Part shown: piece by piece, positions 1 through 11,591 of the stretch
Layout of the letters: every line of letters starts with the position of its first letter
How positions within the stretch are numbered: the first letter of the stretch is position 1
Origin: Gnetum montanum
Lineage: Eukaryota; Streptophyta; Gnetopsida; Gnetales; Gnetaceae
Direction of reading: 5' to 3'
Length of the DNA: 64,000 bases
Assembly (NCBI GenBank): GCA_015680685.1
Contig: MNCI01017909.1
Location: 947,564 to 1,011,563, forward strand
Position numbers and translations under genes: made by a program
Notes under the pieces: model-generated
What the model was told of the DNA's origin: nothing
What the model saw: the letters and a program-made list of their open reading frames with translations, nothing else
The model's database searches: none

Positions 1-967
1 CACCTTTAAAAAATTGGAAAGAAGGGTAGAAGAGACTAAGAACTTAACTGCCAATCATACGTATCAATGCAACATTTTCCTGTACAATCACCCCAAGGGT
101 CAATGTCCAATCTTGTCACAATTACAGGAGCATTGGGGAAGAGCGTTACATCCAAATTTTGTACAGAGATACTATGTTCAATCACAGTGGCAACAATCCC
201 AGTCGTGGGGGAGGCCATCCCCAAACTAGTTACACCCTTCATATCATCTAAGTACAAGTGCTTATCAGGTTCAACACCTTGTTTCCCAAACTAGGTCAAC
301 ATCCTCTATCTTGCCACATTATTATTATTCTCCTCAATACTATCAACCCGCATCCTCTCCAATAGGACCACCACCTTGTATACATTATACTTCTCCTCAA
401 TTCTAACATTCTCATCCTTCACCTCCTTCTACATTGCCACCAAGTGTTCCAGAAGGTTTTGCACCATAGCATCAACCCATGAACATTACTTGTGCTTCTA
501 CTATCAACAGCAATGGGAATCCTCTACAACATCAAAGGCATCCCTTCTTTAGACACGATCATAAGAAGGGACAACACAATTTTGAGCCCACTGCATCCTC
601 CAACTCAGCACAAGTCCAACATTGTGATGCATCTTCCTCTTCAAACCCAACACCTCATGTTACCTTATCAAGGCCATCACTCAATACTCCAACAACTATG
701 CAGCCCAATGAATATAGCCACATGGGGAGGCATGTTGATCCTTGCATACCATCTTATGGTTGCAAGTACTATAGTGGGTCAACTCCTTATAAATTAACCA
801 CATCTTATAACTTGCCCCACTATGTCAACTCTAGTCAAGTGTGTGAACCCCAATGGGGTAAGTATGACTGGGTCCCAATATTTCCAACATGCAAGGATCC
901 CAACCTTCCATTTATTAATTCTAGCCATGCTCAACTGTTTAGTTATGGGGGGTATCCCCCATTCTAA
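1..967 (+). pseudogene. gag: gag, C-terminal part (family A)
   Basis: This is the C-terminal part of a retrotransposon capsid/nucleocapsid polyprotein, which would package element RNA. The frame starting near 14 holds a zinc-knuckle remnant, CNIFLYNHPKGQC, in which the second cysteine has become F; the copy at 57554 keeps CNIC. Then comes a Pro/Ser/Gln-rich tail, followed in another frame by 479-967, which ends in YGGYPPF and a stop. At least one frameshift separates the knuckle frame from the tail frame. The tail aligns along its length with 57769-58506. The N-terminal half lies left of the window. It is a dead copy; the family assignment comes from comparison with the better copy. Confidence 0.8.
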
Positions 968-2371
968 CAATAGCATAATTAATAAATTTTTTCCTTTTCT
1001 TTAATTTTACAATTTTTTGTTTTCCAGTTTTTCATCTTTCAATTTATTGTTTTGTCTTTTTGTCTTTTTTTATTTTTATGAGTAATCTCATCTACAAATA
1101 AAGCACTCATGTGACTCATTGGTTGAGGTGTTGTTCTATGCTATCAAGTCTTAGGTAACTAATTATTTGGACAACGAGCCCACACCATCCACCCACCCAT
1201 TCTATTAATAAGAGGTTCTACTCTGGGTATGATGATATTCTTGACATCATTAACACTTAAAATAACCTTGTGTTATTATACCCAAATCAAAGAAGGATGG
1301 ACTAAGTAGGAATGGCTAGGGTGTGACATCAAGGGGACTTGTGGATTCTCTTTGGTGACATCTGTAGGGGTTATCATGTAGCCTGGTTGTACTAAGATCC
1401 TTGTAGATCTAACAAAAAATGGGAGTAAGAGTAATCAAAAGGCACTCAATCAAGAAAACTCAATGCTATTTTAGGGGGTCCCATTGGAAAGACATGCACC
1501 CATGCCTGAAGGTAGGCAGCTTCTCTGGCTTAAGCATTCATCCCAAAAAAAAGAGAAGAAAAAAAAAGAGTGTGCCAAAGTGACCAAGCAAAAAGTATGC
1601 TGCAAAGAAATTCCAAATCACTCCTCCCTTGCACAAAATGCCAAGTGATCGTATGCCTTGCTGTCATGATGCTCTTATGGTTGTTCATCATTGGATGAAA
1701 GAATGCGATGTCACTGATTGAAGGAATGGACTTGGTCTTGATTTTGGAGCAACAGGCTAATGACACATTAATAACGTCTACACTCAAGATTCATTATGCC
1801 CTGGGTTAGTTACCTCATGTCCTAATCTTTGCAATCCCTTCTATGATTCACCTCATCTCGCTGTTCATGAATTTGTGACTTGTGTCTTGTGTAGCATTGA
1901 ATTCATACCTCATCACGGTGGTATCTACATGTGTGTGTTTTGTGGAATGGGTGTGGATTACATTTAACCCTTCTAGTGCCTATGGACATTTTAAGGTGTG
2001 GTTATGCAAGGGCATTATAGGTTGGAACTTGCTTCGGAGAGGACCCATTTGCGTGACTTTTGTAATTTGTACTTGTTGCACACCACCACATCATTTTATA
2101 CCTTATGAGCACTTCATTGCCAAATCTATTCTTTCCTTTGTCATCATTTTATCAAACATTCCTCAAAACCATTACGTGTCCTTTTATGTGTCACCTAAAT
2201 AAATCAGGTTTGACATTAAAATTTTAGGGCAACTTCCTTAAATTTTTTTTCCTAATTCTAAAATCATACTAAGTAAAGAATTCAAAATTTATTAAAGGTA
2301 ATGAGTAAGGTATGAAATAATTGAACTTCTTTCAATAACCTTACTAAAAATTGATCTTTGTGTGATTATAG
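968..2371 (+). other. Non-coding region between gag and ORF2 (family A)
   Basis: There is no plausible gene here; the short ORFs are not conserved in frame. It starts with a T-rich stretch (about 985-1080). At 1968-2060 it carries a block shared by all elements in the window, with core CTTCGGAGAGGACCCAT in this copy. It ends with TGTGTGATTATAG directly before the ORF2 ATG, which reads as a 3' splice site. It matches 58507-60458 over most of its length. Confidence 0.7.
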
Positions 2372-2809
2372 ATGGCCCCTAAAAGAGGACAATAAGGAGG
2401 ACCTTCTCAACGTGCAATTGAACGCCCAGGGGGAGGTAGAGACCAAGGACCACATGCAGAACATGTGGAGCAGGAGGTACAATCATTCAGCATCCATCAA
2501 GGAACTCCTTTCACTACATGATCTAGCCAAAAAAAAGGTGGAGAGGTCAGGGCCTGAGCCTATGAAGAGGAACAACGGCTATTTGTGGCATAGCATGTCA
2601 AGGCCAGTCAAGTGTTCCTGTAGTTGCCATGTCCATGGGAAGTGTCGACTCCATCAAACATTGGAACATCAGCATGGATGACTCATAATCCTTAGATAAA
2701 AGAGGAGAAACGTTAGGCTCTTCTTTAATAGTATTAATCTTAGAATCTTGGTGTGCAAAACAAAGGAAAGGCACCCATGGAGGAGCCACCACTACCGGGA
2801 ATCCCATGA
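2372..2809 (+). pseudogene. ORF2 (env-like position), internally deleted remnant
   Basis: It starts with ATG GCC CCT just after a TTATAG acceptor-like site, exactly as at 60459. It ends with the ORF2 C-terminal signature: a PMEEP motif followed by a stop at 2807-2809, like the copy ending at 63232. Only about 146 codons remain of some 920, so roughly 2.3 kb were lost internally. N-terminal similarity (MAPK..., EVQSFSIHQ versus EEQSFSIHQ) and C-terminal similarity (CPWEVSTPSNIG versus CPREVLTPSNIG) flank the deletion. In-frame stops show it is dead. Its function is unknown. Confidence 0.7.
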
Positions 2810-2969
2810 GTTCACAAGTTTTGCCTTTTGTGTCTGTGTCTAGATTTTGTTTAATTCTTCACTATGGCATGAAAAAATTCTTAGTTAGTTAATAATCCCA
2901 TACCTATCCACTGTGTAATCAATTGAACTTGTTCCTCACTTTCTTTGACTTGAGGACGAGTTGTTATTC

Positions 2970-2982
2970 AATCGTGGGGGTA
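2970..2982 (+). promoter_or_regulatory. Polypurine tract, plus-strand primer
   Basis: AATCGTGGGGGTA lies directly against the LTR start. It is preceded by the conserved CTTGAGGACGAG block (about 2950-2960) seen before every 3' LTR in the window. Confidence 0.85.
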
Positions 2983-3944
2983 TGATGAGTCATGGTCTGT
3001 TAGGTCCTGTTATCATCCCCTTGTTATCAAACCCCATTTATCGAACCCTTGTTATCGGACCCCATTTATCGAACCCCCTGTTATCGAGTACAAGATACTA
3101 GGTTTGATAGGTCCCGATATCGAACCCCTGATATCGGACCCCCATTATCGGGTATGCGATATCATGACCTCACAAGCGATATCGGGTACACGATATCATG
3201 GTTCTTGTGTGGGCCTATAAATACACATGTAGGCACACGGGAAGAGCCTGTTTTGGAAATAGTTTTTTTAGTCAGTAGATATAAGTTAGTTCATTTTTTA
3301 GTTCCTGTCAACCCTTTCTCCTAGTGCATGCCCGCAGTGTGATGATTGTAATTGTACAACATCCTTTATTCAAGTGTGACGTACTTGGACATGCACATGA
3401 TCAAAAATAAAGATCAAGATTACTTCATCATTGTAGCATTCACTTAGTTTAATTACTTAATTTTAATTGTTATTAAATGTGGAATGAGTACGAATTAATC
3501 ACAAGCATCTACGTGTGACTACTTGATATCCCAGTAGTGTACTTAGGCCATGCACTTGGTAATCCCAGTGGTAGTTGTGCACAAGGCCTAAGATGTGTAC
3601 GGATGATTAAGGAATGGATGCTCATTGCACTTAGGCTAGCTTAGACTCTCTCTCCCTATCTCCTCTTAGTATAGCTCTCTCTCTCCCTTTTCCTCCTAGC
3701 TTAGCTAAGATTATTTTCCACTATCTCTAGGAGTAGAATTAGTTTAGGAACACATCATACATCTCACTCTAGACTAAATCATATGTGACAAAGAAAATAT
3801 TAGTCCAGGTGGGAAGATAGGAAACTACGATCAACGAGTAACTATCTAGATACCACAGCTAGCCCGTATGTGGAGTTCGACCGAATCATGCATGAAACGC
3901 TCGTATTCATATGCTTGAGTGTAGGGGTACCTTGCCACTCATTA
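2983..3944 (+). repeat. 3' LTR, family A
   Basis: It begins TGATGAGT and ends ACTCATTA (from ACTCATCA), an 8-bp terminal inverted repeat with one change. The U3 holds many ATATCG/TTATCG words (3010-3205). A TATAAATA box is at 3216-3223. The R/U5 part has TTTATTCAAGTGTGACG and AATAAAGATCAAG, a likely polyadenylation region. At 962 bp it is about 95 bp longer than the copy at 55508, owing to extra ATCG repeats in U3. Confidence 0.9.
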
Positions 3945-6607
3945 GTAGTGCCCTAAGTTTCTCCTCTTTTGATCTTGGATCATGTACCATCTAAGCAAAT
4001 TCAATGATGGTAGTTAGAGTTAGTACTTCCAAAGGACATGACAGTTGAGGGAATAGCTTATTTACCTTGACATACCATGTCACAAAGTGCATTTTTTCTT
4101 CTTCAAAGATTTTGGCTAGTTTCCTTAGTTTTTAATAGTCTATTATTCTTCTAGCCAAGTGTGTTGCTACATCCTTCTTGTCTTGGTAGCTAGTCTTGAC
4201 CACTTGTAGTTCAAAGTTTGCTATATGGAGCTTTTACTTTGCATCCTTTCTATCTACAAACTCTTTTTCATGCATTGTGTTGACCATGGACACTTGTTAC
4301 TCTAGTTTTGTTATAGTTCTACCTGCTATCATCCCCTATATTTTGTCAAATCTTCATTCTTTAGGTCTTTGTTCTTTACTTCATCTTGATGTATGTGGAC
4401 AAGGTTGTCCAAGATGGGTTGCTAATCAAGTGTTTGTGCTACAATGGAATTGATTCTAGCTTTGGCCATCTAGATCTCCTTTTCATTATTTTTCTTGTAC
4501 ATGTCCACTTGGTCTCTAAAGTATTCTTTCATCCATTCATGTTTTTTGGCTTTATTTTACCGTGTGTTAATTTCAATTACCAATTTCTGTTGTACAACAC
4601 AAACTTCCTCCATTGATAGGCTTTTTTTTCTTGGTCCAATTATCTAATGTCAAGGTTGACTTGAGAAAATTTCTCTTTCAGTTAATGAATACTTTCTTCT
4701 AGCACATTCTTCTATTTCTCTATATCTGTCAACGTCATATTCTCAGCAGCAATTCTCTTATTTTCTTCTTCCAATGTAGTTAGAACTTTGACATGGGCGT
4801 ATGATTGGGCATGTACCACAAAAGCATTTCATATTACCTTCTCTTTTTCCATATCCATTTATGTATATTTGGCCATTAGTTGGCCACTCTATTCGTTTTT
4901 GAGTTATTCTAACTAGTTAGGCATAATCTATCATGTAGGGTCTTGTCTTTCTACTCTTAGTGTGGCCAATTCCGCCTGCAACCTTTACACTTCGCTTTTA
5001 GTGTGTTACATCCTAGTTTCTACAAAGACTAGCTTATCCTTTGTTGAAATTAATTTTGACTAAACTATAATGATATCATTAGGGATATCAAAGAGGTTTT
5101 GCATAGCTTGTCCCATCTACAGTAGTCTCTCGAGTATATCTTCATGCTGTGTTGGGGCCATTGATGTTCTGACTATAGTTTCCACATCTTTTGCTCAATA
5201 ATATTAGTTGATGATATAATAGGAATATTAAAGGATTCTTTAATGTGATATGTAATGACCTCTGCTGCTCTTGCTGCATCTTAATGTTGCATCACCACCA
5301 CTATGGCTCCTTCTCTTGTTTCTAGCATTACTTAGAAAGATGTAGTGTTTCCTGAACTCTATTGTGTCTAATCTTTGTCTTCTCCTACCTGCAATGAGAC
5401 TTGATTGCTTGTAGGTCCTATTGATATGATAGGCTTGTTGGGATTATCTCATACTTTGTACATGCTTGAGACTTCATGCTTCCTCAACTTATAGTTTCAG
5501 CAATCTATTGCAAAATACTCATCAAGGGTTTATAATCATGTTGTGCTAGTGGAGCACTTTGTCTTGGTCTATCAGCACTTAATGTTGATCCATTGGATTC
5601 TACTTGTTCCATTTCCATGGCTGGGATGTTTTTTGCCAATGTAGATCTTGATGCTCTCTTAGTGTTTGTTGTATTTTCCACTTGATCCTTCTTTAGTACC
5701 ACTTGTTTAGAGATTTTAGCATATGAAGCATTTTGAACTTTGCAAACAACATTGTTTGTATAATCCAAAATTCATGCTTGATGGCACAATCTTCTAATAA
5801 GATAAGGGAACGATAGAGTAAGTTTCTCTATCTTCTTCCCCTCAAATCTCCTTTGTATTTCCAAAACAACAAATGGACAATATTGGCTTGGAATTTCCCC
5901 ATCAGAATGATGCTTCCCCTCATGACATAAGTGGAAATTTGATTAAGTCTTTTTGTTGGAAATATGTGGTATGTTCCAATCTTGAAATATGTCTTCTCGA
6001 CCATGAAAAATCTGCTATACTCCTTCTCATTGGTTCGATAGGCCATTTGTAGCCATAAATTTCTTACCTCAATGTCAAACCTTATAGATATTTGCATGAT
6101 ATTGGCTCTAACATTTGGAATATTCAATACTTTTGCTATTGTTTCTATTGAGTACAGCACTGTGACTTCCTTAATTTTTACAAGAGCATCATCTCATTTA
6201 GTCTTCCAAAGCTGATAAACTTTTCTCAAGTACCATTCATCATTTCTTGAAATGGTGGACCACAAAGGAGATGCTTGTAGCTATTTGTAGACTTCAACGG
6301 GAGTGAACTCAATAAATGGTTCAAAATTTAGCTCCACTATGATAGCAAACATAATGGACTTATCTTGAATGGGTTTTAAACACTCATTTGAGAGTGTGAG
6401 GTGTTGTCGTTACTCTAGAGCAAAAGATGCATCAACTTTTGCTTGCACAGATTACCTTATCATATGTATGGATTGATGGATGTTGTAAGAATGGGCCTCT
6501 TTCTCTGTAGGTGAAGTTTGTTCTCTAGTTTGTCCTCTTTATTTTCCTCTAGGTTTTTTCCTCCTTGATTGTGACGATCCTTTTGCTTTGAGTTTCTTAG
6601 GAGGCAT
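3945..6607 (-). pseudogene. ORF2 (env-like position), nearly full-length antisense copy
   Basis: Reading leftward, the ORF starts at ATG 6607-6605 right after CATGATTGCAG, a good 3' splice site. The N-terminus is MPPKKLKAKGSSQ, basic and low in complexity. The clearest domain is at 6160-5828, with FKIGTYH, FPTK, an IST segment and GSIILMGK. The matching segment at 61010-61321 continues with FPCLIRKLCKHVGI, the pattern I recall from the 'putative plant transposon protein' domain of Athila-like env-like ORFs. The C-terminal half is rich in E, K, Q and L and looks coiled-coil. The end contains LFPQLSCPLEVLT and is cut at 3945 by the family A insertion. Stops are frequent. No transmembrane helix or enzyme motif is obvious; the role is unknown. 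Confidence 0.75.
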
Positions 6608-7085
6608 CTGCAATCATGAAGAATTTTAAGATTACCCAAATAATTCAGAAAAATCTCTAATGGTTCATAACCCTTCTTCAAGTGTTTGGGTTTTGATCAA
6701 AATCATTCCTTAGTATCAATTTTAGTTTTAATTGAGACTGCAAAGTTAGAAAAATTTGTAACTTAGATAAATTTTTTTTCAATAAAAACCCTTAGTTGAG
6801 TAATTTTCTAATGATTAAAAACAAAGTTATCTTGGATGACCTGTCACAATCTTTAATTTCTTATCTAAAACATGTTTAAATGATTATTCGATAAGAATCA
6901 TTAGGTTTATTGGCTTATGTTAGGTTAGAATGTAATCATCTCTTATGGTTCTTATCCTTACTTTATTCTTCTAGGCATTAGAAAATTTGATGCAATTTGC
7001 AAAAACCACATGAATTATCCTCCCCCATGACTAAGTTGGTCACTCTGTGAGCAAAACCACATGAATTATCCTCCCCCATGACTAA
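6608..7085 (-). other. Non-coding leader of the antisense ORF2, with a 51-bp tandem duplication
   Basis: Reading leftward, this matches the region upstream of the ORF2 at 49735, ending in the splice-acceptor-like TTGCAG. Its right end (about 7002-7085) holds two copies of a unit containing CCTCCCCCATGACTAA, the reverse complement of the integrase-end/polypurine-like motif. No gene is present. Confidence 0.55.
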
Positions 7086-7949
7086 TTTGATATTTGGGGA
7101 ATTGATTCTATGAATTCTATAACATCAATGTGAAACAAAAATTCTTATATAATTATGATAGTTGATTATTGTACTAAGTGGGTAGCAACTGCTATAGTCA
7201 AAGATTGTACAATAATAAGAGATGCATAATTCTTTCAATAACATGTGGTGAATGAGTTTGGAATACAAAGAATTCTAATGTAAGACAATGAAAATCACTT
7301 CACTGGCACTACATTTTAAAAAATTAATGCAACATCTTGGAGCAAATCAAAAGCTTACTACATCATACCATCCCCAAGTGAATGGACAAGTTGAAGTCGC
7401 TAGTAGAAAAATTATAAGCATATGAACTAGAATCTTTAGTAAGTATAGGAAATATTGGAGCACTAAGCTTAATGATGCTTTATGGGCATATAGATTAACC
7501 TGGAAAATTCCTATACAGTATTCTCCATATGAGCTCATTTATGATAAATTACCAACCTTGCTACTTCATGTAGAAATAAATACCCTCACCACATCTTGTG
7601 CACTTGACTTAGATGTAGACTTTGCCCAAAAATAATGACTAATGAATATTAACCTATTAGAAGAAAATTGATTAGTGGTCCAAATGAGTAATGAGATTTA
7701 TAAGAGATACTTCAAATGTCGACATGGTGCTAGGAGTAAATAGGTTTTTATTAGGCTTTGAGATAGAGTTATTTACTATAAACCAAATTGTCTTACCAAA
7801 AAGACTAAGTTTCAAATTTACAGAAAGGCTCCTACATAGTCCATGTCATGTACCAATCTAGTGCAATGCAAATCAATCACTTGACTAACCCACAAAAACT
7901 GATCCTTGTTAATATTCAACAAGTGAAGCCATTTTTAGACTTTTCATCT
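7086..7949 (+). pseudogene. pol: Integrase, C-terminal two thirds (old host element H)
   Basis: This is a heavily decayed integrase. From 7086 it reads FDIWGID and then VDYCTKW, followed by a core segment corresponding to DNGTHFT (7286-7310, here NENHFTGTTF), then a HPQVNGQ-like stretch at 7365-7395 and the VNIQQVKPF segment at 7910-7945. These match, in order, the integrases at 25210-26100 and 12540-11700. It has many stops and frameshifts. The first third is missing at the 7085/7086 junction. The frame is interrupted at 7949 by element P, and its C-terminal tip seems to continue at 28954-29050. Confidence 0.75.
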
Positions 7950-8812
7950 TGATGAGTCCTGATAGCGAATCCTCGATATCGGACCCACGATATCGGGCCC
8001 TCAATATTAGATATGCAATATTGGAGATGCCAAAGTGATATCGGACATGCGATATCGGAACTTATCTCATCACCTATAAATAATAGATAGGGGCACTTGG
8101 TTTCGCCGTTAGTTTCTTAGTCCCTTAGCCAAACTCTTGTAGTTTTCCCTTTCTAGAGTTAGAATTATTTCTGAGTGTTCACAGTAGGAGTCATAAAGTG
8201 AATGGATCTTTATTCAAGCATTGTGTACCTAAGCACACCTTGTGTTAGGAAATAAAGATGAACTTTGTGATGAACCTTGCAACATTTAGAATAGCTTAAT
8301 TATTTCATTTAAATGTTATTTATTGTTATTTGCTACTCTCATTAGTTAATTAATGTTATTTCTATTGAATTGATAATTATCAACGAATTAGCACACTTAG
8401 TACGACCACTTTGAGCATACATGAAACACTTGGTAACCTAGTAACGACTAGTGTTTGGTAATCCCAGTAGTGTTACACTGGTTCAGGATGTGTTTGGCAA
8501 GTGGGAATGGATCCTGGTGTTAGGACTAGTTAGAGAATAGTTATCTAGTTAAATCAAATTAGTTATTAAATTATTCCATTTCTCCATTTTAAGCACCAAG
8601 AACATAAAACATAAAAAACATAAAAATCATATACCTCAAGATTACTTAACCATACAATTGTACCTTACAAGTAAGCTTGGGAAGACAATGATCACATAAC
8701 CCATCCTTGTTCTGTGTAAGCACATAAGTACTTAATCCTTGGAGTTCGACTAGATCGTGCATGAACGTTTGTATTCGTATGGTTGAGTGTAGGGGTACCT
8801 CGCCACTCATCA
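7950..8812 (+). repeat. 5' LTR of element P
   Basis: It runs from TGATGAGT to ACTCATCA and is 863 bp long. The U3 has six or more GATATCG-type words (7976-8060). The TATA box TATAAATA is at 8075-8082. AATAAA at 8251-8256 is a candidate polyadenylation signal. Confidence 0.92.
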
Positions 8813-8813
8813 T

Positions 8814-8831
8814 TGGTGTCGTTGCTGGGGA
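8814..8831 (+). promoter_or_regulatory. Primer-binding site, tRNA-Asp type
   Basis: TGGTGTCGTTGCTGGGGA sits one base after the 5' LTR. It differs from the tRNA-Asp complement TGGCGCCGTTGCCGGGGA at three positions, all of them transitions (two C to T, one C/G-site change). Minus-strand DNA synthesis would start here. Confidence 0.88.
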
Positions 8832-8879
8832 TATTGTTTTTTATGCGCTGATTAGAAATTAGGAAATATTTTTATTGTT
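8832..8879 (+). other. Leader of element P, first half, ending in the TTGTT duplication
   Basis: This is untranslated leader. AGGAAATATTTTTATTGTT here joins with GGAACAAACCC at 19870 to match the uninterrupted leader of element N, confirming the empty site. Confidence 0.8.
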
Positions 8880-9693
8880 TGATGAGCGGTGAGGTATCCC
8901 TACGCTCAACCATACGAATATGAGCATCCATGCACGATCCAGTTTAATTCCAAGGACTAAGTGCCTATCCACCTTTGTGGAATAAGAATGGGTTGATTAA
9001 TTGTTGTCTTCCTAAGCTTACTTGTATGTCACGATTGTATGGTTAAGTAAACTTGAGGCATATGATTTTTATACTTTTTTGTGTTTTTATGTCCTGCTAC
9101 TAATAAGGGAGGAGAGAGATAACTAAATAACTAATTTAAATTAACTACTTATTAACTAGGCTCTAACTGATCCTAACACTAGTATTCGTTCTGACTTGTC
9201 GTACACATCCTGAACCATTGCAACGTTACTGGGATTACCAAATGCTAATCATTACTAGGTCACCAAGTGTTACACACATGCTCGAAGTGATCGTACTGTG
9301 TGTGCTTACTTAGGAGAGTTGCAGGGTGAGAGAGAATCATTAATTCATTAAGGAAAGCATTAAGTAACAGTAATTAATATTAATTAATCTATTCCAAATG
9401 CTACAAGGTTTATCACAAAGTTCATCTTTCTTGCCTTATACAAGGTGTGCTCAAGTACACAATGCTCAAATAAAGATCCGTTCACTTTATGACTCCTACT
9501 ATGGGCACGCAGAAATAATTCTAACTCTGAGAGGGAGAAAAGGCAAGAGTTTGGATAAGGGATTAAGACTAACTATGCAAACCAAGTGTGCCTGCCTCTT
9601 ATTTATAAGCAATGAGGCAGGATGCAATATTGCGTGAGAGGCATACATGATATCGTGGATGCAATATCGTGGGCACGATATCGTGGCTCATCA
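8880..9693 (-). repeat. 3' LTR of element N
   Basis: On the plus strand it reads TGATGAGCGG...GGCTCATCA. Read in element sense it has GATATCG words, then a TATAAATAAGAG box (plus-strand 9597-9606 region), then AATAAAGATC-like sequence. It abuts the polypurine tract at 9694. Confidence 0.9.
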
Positions 9694-9707
9694 TACCCCC
9701 ACGACTA
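9694..9707 (-). promoter_or_regulatory. Polypurine tract of element N
   Basis: Plus-strand TACCCCCACGACTA is the reverse complement of TAGTCGTGGGGGTA. The conserved GAGGACAAG block follows at 9717-9727. Confidence 0.88.
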
Positions 9708-11591
9708 AATGAAAACTTGTCCTCGAGTTCCTTACAAAATATTGGGAAGGTATGGAATTATTTACTGAATGAAAACTGATAGTGATAGGGGATAATAGAC
9801 TCAAAGTGCCCAGTGAACAGATCGATAAACATATTACAACATTGGTGTTCATGCCCTTTGTGGTGAATACTGTACATGGATGACATCCAGACCTTCACTT
9901 GACAACTTGAAGAGAAAAAGAGGAAGGAAAGAAAATGAGGTGTGTTGTTGCCGATGCCGAGATTGCACCCTCTATTGTTTATCTATAGCAACACAACCAG
10001 ACTTGTTCCTAGCGTAAACGTTCCAGCTCCAGTCCATCCCAAGTGCTTCCTCCTATTTCAGTCCATAGTTCATGTAATTACCATATGCACACACAACATA
10101 GTCATGAATGAGCAAAAATAAGTAAACCATAATGCAATTGATACCTTGCCTTGATATAAAGTGCATTGGTTGGGTTGTGGTTATGGCAAAAGCTAGGTTA
10201 GAGGTTTATTACTGATAATTACCCAAGGTGTAGGGGTTAGGCAAGTAGTAGAATGGAGAAATTGAAAAATTTGTGCCAGGGCCCCCACAACTAAGAGCAA
10301 ACCTCTGGTAGCAATAATATGGAAAAATATAAAGAACAAGAAAGATGGGAAAAATGACAACGACAACGCCAATAAAATGGATGTCAAAGATGGGGATGAA
10401 ATAAGAAATGGTTGATTTTAGAGAATGTTTAAGGAAAGAACTTAACAATTGCACCAAAAAAGGAATGCCAGTGGGTCCTTCCCAAAGTAGACTCATGCCC
10501 TTTATTCCCTGACAAACCCACAAACTAAAGAGTCCGTAGGCTCTAGGAATGTCATTTGGAATCAAGAGTTAAAAACTTACCCACAAGAATTTACCAAGAA
10601 AAAACAATGCAGCAACCAAGATATGGACTAATCATAAAACCAGCAATGAGGTGAAAAATGAAAAGAAAGATGGAGAGTAGAAATGGAATGGAATCCCAAG
10701 AGCAAGGTTGTGTAAAGTCCCTTGTGTATGTCATGGTTAATGTGACTGAGTAGAACTCATTCCAAATTTGGACTCAAACCAACCACATTCAGTGACCTTG
10801 CAGCAATACACTTGGCTAATCCATCCTCTTGAAGCAACAAGAATGCCTTCCCAAAGAGTCACCACCATTCCAAGAAGAGCGAGATGGAGAAGCAAGAAGT
10901 GAGAAAGGGCCTTAGTTAGAGGGAACCTTCAAGCAATGTAACATGTATTTCCAATGCCATAACCAGTGCTTGTAGCCCTCATTGCTTTATTATGTCTAAG
11001 GGGTATGCTTTGAATTCCCACTCTTTTTTTTTTGCATGAGAACCACACCATGAAAAGACTTATTTTTATTCACTCAGCTTCCTGATATTTGATTGATGGC
11101 AGAATGGTGGAAAACCCAAGAAAAAGCATCGAGGTACCCAAGAGAATAGCTAGCACCCATGCATTGAATTCACTTGAAGCCACACCCTTTTCATCCATTG
11201 ATTCATTCCTTGGTTTGAAGAATACCAAGCCACCAATTTATTAATAAGTTGATTAGAAAAAAGGGACTATATAGTTCCAAGCCAAGGGAGACCACAAAGT
11301 TGAATGGATGAATGGATGACATGGATTCATTACCTGTGTTATCAAAACAACCATATCATAATATCAACATCATAATTTAGAGGTAAAAACCAAACATTAG
11401 CAATCAACAGTATATAATTCAATCCACCATCATGAGCACTTATTGTATGACAAATGAAAGTAAATCAACCAAACAAAGAAATGTTAAAAATGTGAATGAT
11501 GGTGTAAAATAAAAATAAGAAAGATTGAAGAAATGTATAAAACAAAAATGTGTAAAACAAAAATATAAAAAGAGCTTAGGGCTTAGAATGG
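9708..11591 (-). other. 3' non-coding region of element N
   Basis: No coding capacity is shared with other copies; the ORFs here (for example 10209-10565) are not conserved in frame. It holds a polypurine-like motif at 10282-10295, the shared conserved block at 10464-10552 and the conserved hairpin at 11001-11049. Near the pol stop it is rich in AAACAAAAATGT repeats (11535-11575). Confidence 0.75.

Larger units (their letters stand above)
1..3944 (+). mobile_element. Family A pol-less Athila-like LTR element, 3' part
   Basis: The window opens inside gag and runs through a non-coding region, a shrunken ORF2, a polypurine tract and a complete 3' LTR. The order and sequence match the more complete copy at 55508-64000, so this is the same family. 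No protease, RT or integrase lies between the gag end (967) and the LTR. The 3' LTR ends inside an antisense ORF2 pseudogene, whose reading resumes at 3945; 3945-3949 (GTAGT) is the expected target duplication, but its partner lies outside the window. Confidence 0.85.

Noticed and set aside
3010-3205. Regularly repeated ATCG units as a CRISPR-like array
   Set aside because: Units are short, irregularly spaced, lie in an LTR U3 of a plant element, and have no unique spacers or associated genes.
10193-10565. Two overlapping hydrophobic minus-strand ORFs that could look like membrane proteins or an env
   Set aside because: The region is the 3' non-coding tail; the colinear parts of P, E and D do not keep the frame, and the hydrophobic residues come from T-rich sequence.
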